Below the pieces are notes generated by a model that was given only the letters and a program-made list of their open reading frames with translations, had not been told where the DNA came from and searched no databases. This document shows, piece by piece, positions 24,016-35,085 of a stretch of 64,000 bases of DNA (position 1 is the stretch's first letter; the number at the start of each line of letters is the position of its first letter). The translations under genes and the position numbers were made by a program. Source of the DNA: Isoetes taiwanensis (lineage: Eukaryota; Streptophyta; Lycopodiopsida; Isoetales; Isoetaceae); contig JAJEKV010000168.1 in the NCBI GenBank assembly GCA_021234155.1, forward strand, positions 62,001 to 126,000, given 5' to 3'.

Positions 24016-27000
24016 ATCACGTAGTAGTCCCCTTGCCTCATCTACGCGGGGATGTATTCCTTGCTACAATAAATTATGTGTAATGCTATTAAGGCATTAT
24101 CAAAGCATAAGCAACAAGGAATATTGGCGTGCCAATGATGTAGTGGCCTCCATGCTTGGAATGTGGTGGCCTCCCATGCTTGGATGTTGTGGTTGATCCT
24201 CGTGCTAGATGGATGTTGGTTGAAGCGGACTTCGAGGTTTTGCATGTTTGTCGTGTGGAATTGGACTTGTTATGCGGTCGAAGACATTTGACATGAAGAA
24301 CTATTTATATTATAGTATTTTTGAAAATGTATTATGCGTTCCATCTAGAAACAATGGGGAGGACCACATGGCCGCGAGAAAATTTGCATTTTTCGTATCA
24401 TGTTTGTCTTGATCCTCAAAACTAGGGCGTCCTATCCGGCATGAATAAACTTGAAAGCAAAATACGACCACAATAAGAAAATTAAGTGTTACCTTCAACC
24501 AATCGACACCATGTTAGCATAATAATGGCAGGGCCAAAAGGTACACTAGTTTCTCGGTTTATCATTGATAATCCATTCTAGTCTTTTTCCCAAAGTTGGT
24601 ACATGCTAAAAGGAGTTTTATGCTAGTGTTATGAATCTAAACCATTTGAATGAAACATGTATCTCAAAAATATTTATGTTCCTATTGGAAGCATCAAACA
24701 TATCTAATATTATCATACATCAAGGGGAAGCGTTATGTGTTGATTCAATGTTTAATTATAATCTGCATAAAAATCGATTATCTGCATTGTCAGTATCCAT
24801 AGACATCATCAAGAGGGTCTCTTATATAGTTATTAACTTAATACTAATCAGAAGGACTATCATCATATGCATGACCCTTTTTTTGTGAATTAACTTTGCA
24901 AACTGAATAAATTTAAAAACTGCTACATGCATAATGCGCATACAGAGTAGATTCCACATCACCAAATGTTAAACATACCTATTATATTTTCATAAAAGGA
25001 CAAAATATTTGCTAGTACTACACACAACATTGTCTATTAAAGAACACATTCTACTTTTAACATTCAAGAAAGTTATCAAGCAATCTAATTGCTGCTCGAA
25101 GCGTGCCGCTAGTTGCAATAAGGTTATCAATCACAGGAAGAATCTTGTATGCCATGTTTATGAGATCCTAACGACTAATAAAATGCAGCACATCCAAAAA
25201 CTCTATACAGCGTGGAATTAAAACAAAAAGGATCGATATGGTTCAATATCATGTTGATTTACGCTATGTGAGAATCATGCACGCAACATGTTTTCTTGCT
25301 TTTTACCCTAAAATTACCCCCAAATTATCTTATATGCCATTCAAATTATAGTTGATTATCAATGCCAATAGCTTGCTCATTTCATAAAGGGTATGGATCG
25401 GACTTGCTTGTGATATGTTGGATCCAGTGGCAATTTATAAAGTTCTTAAGAAATGCAAGCGGAGAAGGAAAAAGTCATTAAAAAATGAGTTACTCTTTTG
25501 ACAAGGCTCCAAAGCATGTGCAACTTCTTGTCTAATTCAGCAAACATATGCATTAGATGTAGATCGTTGGAGTTGCAATAGTAGGTCTGCATGCACAACA
25601 TTTAGGTCTTAAATAAAGCGTGCCTAAATTTGTTTGAGTCACCTCTCTAGTGATTAGATATTGGCGAGGGGTATGAAAATTCATGGTAGAAAATAACAAG
25701 CTATCCGCGTTACGCTCTATAAGATATATTATCAAACAATCCCTTTGCATGGACCAAGCAAAATTGCATATTAGGTAATTGCCATGAGGAGGGTCATTCG
25801 CCCGATAAAGTCTCTGGCGGCTCCGCCCGGTGAGGTGGCGCCGCGGCGGCGAGCAGCGAGTGTCTTTTTACCTGTCTGGCGGCCGAGTGCTTAGCGATCT
25901 GACTTCTGAGCAGGGGCGTAATCACCACATGGTTCATAATACGAACAAAATGATCTCCGATGGCTATGGCATTCTCCTTAGAATCTTAGCTTTAGGATCT
26001 TGGCTCCGACCAAAACTATGAACACTTAAAAAAAAATTATCTAGTGTCTAATGCTTGATTTGGCTTTGCTCGAGCCCACAGCGAACAAAAGGCGAAGATC
26101 TACTAATATGGAAATAAAGGAGAATAATCAGCCCTATGGCGAGAATAATTAGCAGAGATAATCAATCCACGTGGCGGCGTGAGAATAATCGGCACCGCTC
26201 ATAGAAACACATGCATTCATCACTAAGAAAGATATATCTAGAAATAAAAAAGCAGACCCTAAAAGCATTCCGGCAAAGGCTTTGGATCCGCCTCTTCAAT
26301 CCGGACACTTTCCGCGCCTCTTCATTCCGGACACTTGTGGCTTAATCGTGGCTGCCATTTACATTTGCAACTCACGAGCGAGCCATATTATTAATTGTCA
26401 AGAGCATTTCCGGAGCTATAAATTCTTGGCTCGGAAGTGAAGGGGAAGGGACTTGCTTCATAATTTTTGATATGCCAGCTTCTTGTCTTTGAAGCCGGAT
26501 ATCTTTAGAACGAAGAAGCGGTAGCAAATCGGAGAAGCGATATCTTTGGAAGCGAGAGAGATCGAAAGGAAGCGGTCGAGAAGAATACTTGAAGAGGGAG
26601 GCGGGCGGTGGCGGTAGGCAGCTCTCCCTAAAGGGCAAATTTTATGCCCTATAAAACTAGAAGAATATATAGTAATGAACCATGTGGTGATTCTGGTTCC
26701 ATATTTTGCGGCTTTCCTCAATTGCCATAGCCTAGTTGGGCTTTATGCCTCACGAAGAAAAACTTTTAATTTTGCACAAATTAAGCCCATCGTTGCTTCG
26801 CCAGTGGCGGTAATCAATTTTCCACCGCGTTTCTAATTTTCTCCACTCGGATGCTTAAATTCTTAGATCCAATGGCGAAATTACTTTTACGAGATGGCTT
26901 GCTACATGGACACTTTAGAATCGCAAGAAATGTTGAACTTTCCTTTATAGACAAACCTCTGAAGAAAAAAAAAAACAACAATTGTTTATATTGTTTTCAA

Positions 27001-28090
27001 CTCTATATAATTCCAGTTTGGCAATAAGCAACAATGCGGGCATTAAGCCCGTTTTAGGGCTACATGAAGGATCTTCTTACGCTCGATAACTCCACCCGAA
27101 CCCTCTGTAGGGAAGCTTGGATAGGTTGCATCTTTACGCAATAGGGTGGGTTCATGGAGTCCGTAAATCAAGTATCTCGGATCTACCAGCAGCAAAGCCT
27201 TAACAAATCCAAAGGCTGCGTCTGCAATTTAAGCGGTGCTAGATATTGAAGAATGCATAACTCCATGTTTTGATGTTGGGTGATTGAGAACCCTCCATAG
27301 CCAAGATGCTAACCAAAATTTGGTATTGTTAAATCTTTGCCGAACTCTTCTAATTACATCACAATTTTTCTAATTCTTCTAATTATAATTATATGTGATT
27401 TCTATTATCCAGAAAACAATTTTCAGCGACCAAGTCACCCTCATTTCGAATTACCTTTGGAATTACCAAATTACTTAAAAAAATACGGTCTAGCAAAGGG
27501 ACATAATTTATCGGGAAAAATTCATTCACAATCTCCACTCTAAGGCATATATACTCTATAATGCTCCCGATGCGACATTGAATCTTGGTCGTCGTAGCTA
27601 AAAACTCTGCTCTCTCTTCTTTCTTTCTTTTATGATATATCCAATACATGTCTATTTATTTCGGTTGGGGTATAAGGTTTTAGCATCTTAACATAAATAT
27701 GTAATAAAAACGTTATGTAAAATAGATAGATTTTTAATTCCATGGTTTATAACTTCAGCTCTTACTACCTAGTGTGGGTAGAAAGGTATATTTTTGCAAC
27801 CATAGTCAGTTACATATAGATGCCAAATTGCTCATCGAGTTGTATATGTTCATTTCAAATAAAGCGCAAGTGCATTCTAAATCACAGATACATATTCCAT
27901 CCAAGCTCCACTGACTATCTTTGGATGGAGAAGCGGCTACTAAAGCGGCTACAAAAGATTAGGGTTGAAATTCTCAGTTGGAAATCAAGTTCAATTCTAC
28001 GGGCGCGGGATCAAATCTTGAGTCTTTGTCAAATTCTTTACCGGTCATTCATTGAGTCAGCGGAGGTATGAAAATGTTCGTGGCCTTGGC
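24016..28090. other. Repeat-rich spacer, copy 1
   Basis: No supportable gene. Collinear with 57971-61990. It includes a 23-base tandem repeat (GTGGCCTCCATGCTTGGA, about 24141-24185), a GC-rich patch at 25790-25920 that differs strongly from copy 2, a tandem of GCCTCTTCAATCCGGACACT (about 26288-26335) and a purine-rich stretch at 26440-26620. Short frames here do not agree between the two copies. Confidence 0.6.
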
Positions 28091-28172
28091 CAGCTGCGAT
28101 AAATTTCTTATATAATAAATTTTTGCCTCCGTCGCTGAATTTTGATGGATGCAGCAAATTCTTTTTTTACGT

Positions 28173-28275
28173 CACGTGGAAAGGGTGAGCGCTGCATATA
28201 TCAGGCTTCGTCATGTTTAAGCCATGGTTATATCCGTAGTATATCCGGATCTTTGACATGCTATACCCACGTCAC
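28173..28275. promoter_or_regulatory. G-box and ACGTCAC sites upstream of BUD13, copy 1
   Basis: CACGTG at 28173-28178, overlapping ACGTCAC, and a second ACGTCAC at 28269-28275. These sit about 220-320 bases before the BUD13 start and match copy 2. ACGT-core motifs bind plant bZIP and bHLH factors; use here is inferred. Confidence 0.5.
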
Positions 28276-28494
28276 AAAAAAAAAATACATAGGCGTTTTT
28301 GTGGACTTTTAAAGCGGATTTTTTTCGATTTAGCGCTGGCTAAATCCCCACATCCGATGGAGAAAGGGTGCAAAACGAAAGTCTCGCCTTTTGTTTCTGC
28401 GCTCTGCTTCTGTTCCTGGCTGGTAAAAGGAATACATAGACGTTTTTTTAAATCCAGTATCGAGGACAACTCCGTCATCCGGCTATGGCGGCCG

Positions 28495-29965
28495 GAACTT
28501 CCCTCTACACGAGTATTTGAAGCGGTATGTTTCTCAGATGACACTAAACAGCGAAAAGTAAAGCGCAGGCTCAAAGAAAGCCTAAGGGTAAGCAAAAAAA
28601 GCCCAAAGGCTTGATAATTGTGGATGATGATCCTGTCTGGCAGAAGAAGATAAAGGAGGAATCAGAAGAAGAACCGGATGCAGAAGATGGGCCTGAAGTT
28701 ATCAGGATATTGAGGTGAAACAAATGAAGGATGGAAGCTGTGAAGATGCATAAGCCTTATTTGACAATAGGAGATGATGGCAGTGGTTGGGTACCAGTGA
28801 AAGGCCCTGAATATTCTGGGGATTTGTCTCCACCCAGGAGAGATGTTGATTCTAGGGTTTCAAAAAATTTCAATGAAGATTTGTCTCACCCCCGTAGAGG
28901 TAAGCCTGGAGATTTTGGGGATTTGTCTCCACCCAGGAGAGATGTTGATTCTAGGGTTTCAAAATTATCAATGAAGATTTGTCTCCCCCCCCGTAGAGGT
29001 AAGCCTGGAGATTCTGGAGTTTGTCTCCACCCAGGAGAGTTTTTGATTCCAGGGTTCCAAAAATTATCAATGAAGATTTGTCTCCACCCCGTAGAGGTAA
29101 GCCTGGAGATTTTGGGGATTGTCTCCACCCAGGAGATGTTGATTCTAGGGTTTCAAAAAGTTAATGAAGATTTGTCTCCCCGTAGGGTAAAGCCTCGTCC
29201 ATCCCATATCACTCCATGTAGCAGGAGATGACAGTTTGGAAAAGGGGTTAGATAAGGACTTATCTCCTCCCAGGAGGCGAGGAAGTAAGACTAATACAGA
29301 TGCATATTTGTCACCACCTAGAAGGCACAGAGATGGTGATCTTTCACCACCTAGGAAGTCAGAGAAAACTTTTTGCTGGCCTTGGGACTAAAGAACAGCA
29401 CAAAGAGGAGGTCCAACAGCAGCAGCGTGAAATTGATCCAAATCTGATTGGAAAGGGGAGCTCAAACAGTTTACAGGGCAAGAAACTTGAAGAGCTAAAG
29501 AAAGCATGGGAAGCCAAAGCAGAAGAAAAACCTCTTGAATGGGGTAAGGTTTGGCACAGAAGAGGCAGGCCGAAGACAGGCAGGTAGAACTGGAGGAAGA
29601 AAAACAAACCATTTGCACGTTCTAGGGACGATCCTGAGCTGGATAGGCTCCTAAGGGACAGGGCGTTGGGGAGATCTATGGCTCATTTAGTGAAAAAAAG
29701 AAGAACTTTTGAACATGAGATGCAAGATTATGGGAAGAGCGAGGGAGATGAAGGAGTCTGGATTTATAATTCCCAGGATGTACCTCCGCATAGCTGGATT
29801 AAGCGTGTTCCACCTCCCTCTAACCCGTCACGGCATCAAACCAGGCCGTCATTGGGATTAGGGTGGACCCGTAGCAATGGTTTGAGAAAGAGATGTTCAA
29901 GAAAAGAATGAGAGTAAGGCCTGCGAGAAATGGAAGCATATCTCTGGTCCGTTTCAGATATATAA
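28495..29965 (+). pseudogene. BUD13: BUD13 gene, disrupted copy 1 with expanded coding repeat
   Basis: This is the counterpart of 62444-63649. It starts at ATG 28495 and ends with the SDI/stop region near 29965. Many one- and two-base indels break the frame; the longest piece runs 28731-29231. The region coding LSPPRR motifs carries four tandem units of about 99 bases (starts near 28821, 28920, 29019 and 29117) against one in copy 2. The unit length is a multiple of three (33 codons), so expansion alone would keep the frame. Each unit codes two SPPRR-type motifs and GKPGD. The rest of the protein (HSWIKR, GRH, EAYLWSV) is recognisable. Whether this is a dead paralogue, or a functional allele with read errors, is unresolved. 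Confidence 0.8.
28821..29190 (+). repeat. 99-base coding minisatellite in BUD13 copy 1
   Basis: GATTTGTCTCCACCCAGGAG recurs at about 28821, 28920, 29019 and 29117, with periods 99, 99 and 98. The interior of each unit has ATGTTGATTCTAGGGTTTC and AATGAAGATTTGTCTC, though the third unit is more diverged. Copy 2 has the equivalent of one unit (62789-62875). Confidence 0.9.
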
Positions 29966-30090
29966 GGATTGATCAATGGCCATTATTAGGATGGTTGAAA
30001 AGAGATGTTCAAAGAAGAAGATTTAGAAACAAACACGAGATGGAAGCATATCTCTGGTCCGTTCAGATATGTAAATTGATCCAATGGCAA
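29966..30090 (+). repeat. Duplicated 3' end of BUD13, copy 1
   Basis: GAGATGTTCAA (about 29889) recurs at about 30001, followed again by ATGGAAGCATATCTCTGGTCC. Same tandem arrangement as in copy 2 at 63678-63772. Confidence 0.8.
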
Positions 30091-30316
30091 TGAGCAGGTA
30101 ATACCTCCGTAATATATCTGTATCAACTCATGGAGTTTGTTTACCTGATGCTGTTGCTGCACATTTTAGTTTGAAGCAACAACAGGAGAATTTACTGCTT
30201 GTTGTACCCCCATTGGTATGTATTTCTGTGTTCCATTTTTGGATATATGCTGCAGGAGACGAAAGCTCAGAGAAGGCGGGAATAATTACAAGATATGTGC
30301 TTGTTACATTGTCCTT

Positions 30317-32119
30317 AACATGTAACCTTTAAAGGCTAAATGATTAAAGCACTCTGTCACAGGGTATATAGGCTGTCAGTCAAGAGTTCTACATTTCATT
30401 AGACAAACATTCCTGTATTTCCCTTTTTTTTAAATCTTGTGATAAGTTCTTTGCATCAACTTTGTTCCTCTGCTGTGTTTCTAGTGCTGTAGTCATGGCT
30501 TAGCAGCTATTGTAGAAACATCAAAGACAAGCGTAGTGATCTTCGTTTTATTGTACCTTTCATTTTGGTGTGGTTTCAGCAATTTCGTGATAAATTTGTT
30601 ATTAAAAAGATGTGCTCTCTTTCTAGTTTGATTACTGAAGTATTTAAAGCTAGGAACATTTATTTGATTGCTTTAGTTATTGCGGTGGTTGCAAGTAACT
30701 TTTGTCCCAAAGTTGGTGCCTTCATCTCGACCGTAAAAGTTAATTTGTGTATTGAAATGAAACATTCAGACGGTTGAAATTTTCAAAACGCGCATTGCCG
30801 TCCCCAAACTAGCCAATCTCGATTTCTTAGAGGGAATAACATTACGTCATTTGTGATCATGATTGCTGCGGTTTCATATCCGTTTAAGGAGGAACTTTTT
30901 TCGTTTAAGTCTAGGCTGGAATGGATTGCTAGAGTGCTTGCTAAAGGCAGCAAAACTTTGAAAACAATTCTGTTAATCAAGTGTTTTTTTTCTATATGGC
31001 TAATTTAGCGGTCGTCCAAAGCGTAATGGCATGAGTTGCAGATTGGAAAAAGAAGCATCCCTCTATTTCTTTGCGTGACTCTTGAACTTTTTTCTGCCTG
31101 TAGAGCTTTCAAGACATCAGGCGAAAACATTGTGCAGCTAAATCCTTATTTTATATATGTAGCTCTGTTTCTTAGTATATCTCTGTAAAAGCGAGCTTAT
31201 ATCATACTTTATGGGATAGGCAGGTCCTTATACAGTCTTGAAAAAGTTACCACAGATCTACCTTTTTACAATGCCTTCTGCCCGTGCCCTCCTTTTCTGT
31301 AGAAAGAGCGGGACAAGCCCATATTTAGTACATTTTAATAAACGCGGATAGGAGTTTATGCATAGCTGTGACTTGTTCAGACAGAAGGAAATTTAGAATA
31401 CAACAAACCCTTGATAATTTATAAAGTAGGAATGTCATGTTTAATTTTAGTTTCCATTTTGCGCAAAATTATTACAGAAAATCCAGCTGCATCCCAGCAT
31501 AAGATAGTTTTCAAAGAAATTGTGTTTGCTAAGAATGGTATTTCTTTCTGTATATTCACCTAAAATCTACAGATATTCCAGATAAATGTAAGTCAACAAA
31601 TCTTTCTACAAATCTTAGTTTATTAGTCCCAAATAATCAGTTTATCTCCGACTGTTTATATCATATTGGAAAAAACTTTTCAACTTGCGGGAGGAACGTG
31701 GGAACCAAATAAATATAGTGAGCTAGTTGTCCATTATCATCACAAAAGGATAATAACTGCAAATGAGATATCCGTGAATTGACAGTGCATTAAAATGGTG
31801 GAACAATGCTTACCCAACACTTTCGTGCTAAATCTTAGCAACCAAATAAAGTTATGGAAGTCAGATGCCTGAGCACGTATAGGTGCAACAAATGCATTTT
31901 GGATAACCCTTAACGAAATCTTTATGTATTGAAGTGAAACAAATGCAGAAGAGGTGAAAGGCCCTGAGCAGATAAAGAACAAAACCTTGGCGGATCAACC
32001 TAATATTAAACAAACTGAATTTAATGTAATGCGATAATCTGGCGAAATCAGAAGCGTACAAATAGAACCTAAGATTTTGCATGGTTTTGTAGTATTGGTA
32101 TAAGAATATACGTAAAAGG
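30317..32119. other. Spacer beyond BUD13 copy 1
   Basis: No supportable gene. This is the first DNA past the part of copy 1 whose partner falls inside the window, so it may still belong to the duplicated block. AT-rich with short frames only. Confidence 0.4.
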
Positions 32120-32414
32120 TGATCGGCACTTGGATTAAGATAAGTCTAGGGTTTGAATGTGTTTGCATGTTGGTCGGAGAGAGCTGCTTCCGCGTGGGCT
32201 TATCTGCGGATGGTGATCGCGGTGTTGCCGTTAATGCGCGCTTTGCTTTCTTCGGAGCCATGGCGAGGAAGAATGAAATCAGGGATGTGTGAGTTTCTTG
32301 GGTTGAGACAAGAGCTTTGGAGCAAGCGAGCGAAGAAATAGGGTTTTGGTTAGAGGCTAGATCTTGTCGGAGTAAACTTGAGCTTTTCTTTGAATTGCTT
32401 TGAACTTGAATCAC
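32120..32414 (-). CDS. Probable 5' end of a nuclear protein gene (first exon)
   Basis: On the minus strand, ATG at 32261 opens MAPKKAKRALTATPRSPSAD, a Lys/Arg/Ser/Pro-rich start typical of plant nuclear proteins. It is preceded by a pyrimidine-rich leader (32262-32345) that begins just after an AAACCCTA telo-box (32339-32346 on this strand). Telo-boxes mark the promoters of many plant genes for translation and the cell cycle. A second telo-box lies at 32147-32154. The frame stays open past the likely donor, so the exon end is uncertain (near 32120), and I could not join further exons between 31700 and 32100. The product is not recognised. Confidence 0.35.
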
Positions 32415-35085
32415 AGTGCCTACGTAAGTTTGCCATCACGTGGATTAATGGCATGGCTCACATTTCTAAGATTTCGATTCGATGTTTGCGTGGGCTGGAG
32501 AGAAGATGAACCAGAACTTGCTCTGGACAACGAATATTTCTCTTGTACCCTTCGATTTGGCGGATTATTGCATCTTGAATTGATAAGTTGGAAAGGAGCC
32601 GATTTGCAAAGTATTTACCATAATTATTTACCGCAAAGTATAAACTGATAGTTCAAAACCTGATGGATTCCGAGCCTTATGCATGGAAAGGCGTTGTCAC
32701 AGTTTGGTTTTGAGTAATGTATAGATGTATTTGAAATTAAGTGTTGTTGGTTATATGCATGTAGACATCTTTGCTCATCGAAAATCATTTATTATTCTTT
32801 GTTCATCAGAATTCATTTTGTTTTATGTGTTTGACACCAACACTAACTTATTTGCTTTATTAGTGGGCACTAACTTGTTTGCTTTATTAGTGTCCTTGAC
32901 CTGGGCATAGCACCCATCCCGTATGGGGCGGTATGCTGGATAGGCAGGGGATCATCTTTGGAGTTCGACTCTGCGCTCATAGAATTTGATGCTCATATAT
33001 CTTTGTGAGAATATTCTACTCTATGATACATATAGGAACCATCTGCGATGGTTTTTGTTCGAAGGGTAAGTCAAATGGAATTAGTTGACCCCATCTTGAC
33101 TTCATTGAAGGGTCCAAATTTCATAAGGTGGAATATCATGTGTAATATGCCTCAATGGTCACAAAAACTTATAAAACACCAAAATGATAAGTACCCTAAA
33201 TAACAACTAAGGGATGACACTGTTTGGTATGGTACGTGGTCCTTTAGGCCTTGGCCCTTTTCCATGGCACATATGTCTTAAATTTAGCCAATTATTATTG
33301 GGCCATATATAAGCAAATGTGACACCATGGATTTTTCCACGACAACTTTTGTGAGCGTGTCCTAAATGCATCTTGCGTTACAACTCCCCAATGTCTTATT
33401 TTCTTAAAATCAGCCACAAAACGGCCGAATCCTAACCAATGAGAGGTCAGGATTGCAAGCGCAATTCAAGGGTTTGTCGCCAAAATAGAGGAAAAGTAGA
33501 GAAGCATCGCGGTCGAGAAGATGATGATGGGTCGAGAAAGGTTTTTGAAATGATTTGGGTTCTAAAGATTAGATTTTGAAGCTTTGTGGTTGGATTTAGT
33601 TTTGAAACCATTTCTTGGTCGATTGTAAAGATTTGATCGTTTTCAGTTGCAGGCGGTATTCAATTGGTTTTTGAATTGGTTTTGAAAGCGGCTGTTGCGG
33701 TCGATTTTAAGATTCGTCTGTTTTGATTACGACATCAGGTTGATTCGGTTTTGAAACAACTGTTTGCAAAGAAGCCACAACATCAAACAAATGGATTCTG
33801 AGGCTTAGATTCTTGCTGCAGGCTTTAAAACCTGTTTTGGTGATCCATGAAGCTTCTATTCTTGCTCTAGGATTGCCATAGTTGCATCAACGAGGTTGGA
33901 TTGCATCGAGGCAGTCGGTTTACAAAAGCTTGGATTCTTGCTCACAGTAGGTGCTCACGGTAAGGTTGCTTGATTCTTTGTGATGGGTGCTCGGTGGATT
34001 CACGCTGGTATCTCTAGATATCTCCAGATGAATTCTTTAGCCGCTTAACGCTCCAAGATTCAAAAATGCGGAAAATGGTGGTTTTGTGGAAAAGCTAGAT
34101 TATAGGTCTTATCTCCGGTGATGTGGAAAATCGATTTTTAGGGAGGTGTCTTATGTATGGCGTGGGTAGCGTGGAGCCAAAAGGGTGTCTCATAAAATGA
34201 GGCGACCATAAATAGACTGCTGTGGAAAAGAGACGCTATTTTGATGTAATTGTGGTCAAAATGTTTGTAGATATAGCACAAAGGTACCTGCCATAATTGT
34301 GGGCAAAGTTTCTCACATATGCTTCTTTGGCGATGTAACAATTTTGCTGAGTCTACTTCTTTGGGAGGCACTAGTGCAACCTAGCATTTTAATGTAGGAA
34401 TCAAATACTTGTTTGTGAAGATGGATTGCCCATGCAGGATAGGCCAATAGTACCTGAGCGGTACATATGGTCGCGCGAGCTACTTCCACCATTGGCATCT
34501 TATAAATTTATGAAAAGATGCGTATCTGATCTTGCATGAGCTTCTTCCACCAATAGCGGAATACTTATTTGTAAACATGTGACTGTCGAGGATAATACCT
34601 AAATACGAGTTTGAGAGAAAAACCTATCACGATAATAGGAATGATCTGAGAAATTGTACAATAAGGAAACAAGGGTACAATTCATTACGCTTACCGGAGA
34701 ACATATTTGGTATATTGAGACCTCTTGAAGATATAATAAGACGCTGAACCACCATAAGATAATACTGGGTTGGTGTTGAAAAAAAAACGCCGCTGGTTTC
34801 ACTTGTCGTAAGGCATAATGTGTCAAAACTTCGAGGCCCAAGCGGACACATCCTGAAGATGCTTTCGATCTTCTTGGGGGTTTCGTACAAAATGAGGCTA
34901 GATGGGTCGTAAAGCCCGAGCCATGTGAAGTGGAGGCGGCTCGATTGCCGCGTAGAAGATCCCGAAGGAGGAAATGTAGGACTCGGGAAAAATTACAAAA
35001 AAACATGCTCAGAATTAGTAATACAAAGGAAAAGGTTAATTGAATTTGAGCATAAATTTGACGTGGAATGCCCATAATGAAAGCG
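32415..35085. other. Unassigned spacer
   Basis: Only short frames. The stretch 33540-33760 has repeated TTTTGAAA(C/T)...GATT motifs and a CCAAT box near 33440, which might be a leader or promoter of something downstream, but no gene can be supported. It could include the 5' part of the LINE that follows. Confidence 0.35.

Larger units (their letters stand above)
14961..30316 (+). repeat. Large direct duplication, copy 1
   Basis: Collinear with 48953-64000 over its whole length, same orientation. Similarity starts at AATTAATGTTTCCTTGTCC (14961; 48953) and still holds where copy 2 meets the window end (30316; 64000). Copy 1 is about 308 bases longer, nearly all from three extra 99-base units in BUD13. 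Most differences are one- or two-base insertions or deletions, plus systematic changes at CAG/CTG triplets outside genes. Left flanks differ apart from AAATTAATG at the junction. It may be a real segmental duplication or two haplotypes placed in tandem by an assembler. Confidence 0.93.

Noticed and set aside
28731-29231. A separate 166-residue SPPRR-repeat protein
   Set aside because: It is one piece of the frame-broken BUD13 copy 1, not an independent gene; its tail reads out of the BUD13 frame.
32915-32985. Possible tRNA or tRNA-derived SINE, with GAGTTCGACTC resembling a B box
   Set aside because: No convincing A box at the right distance and no cloverleaf with an acceptor stem could be drawn.
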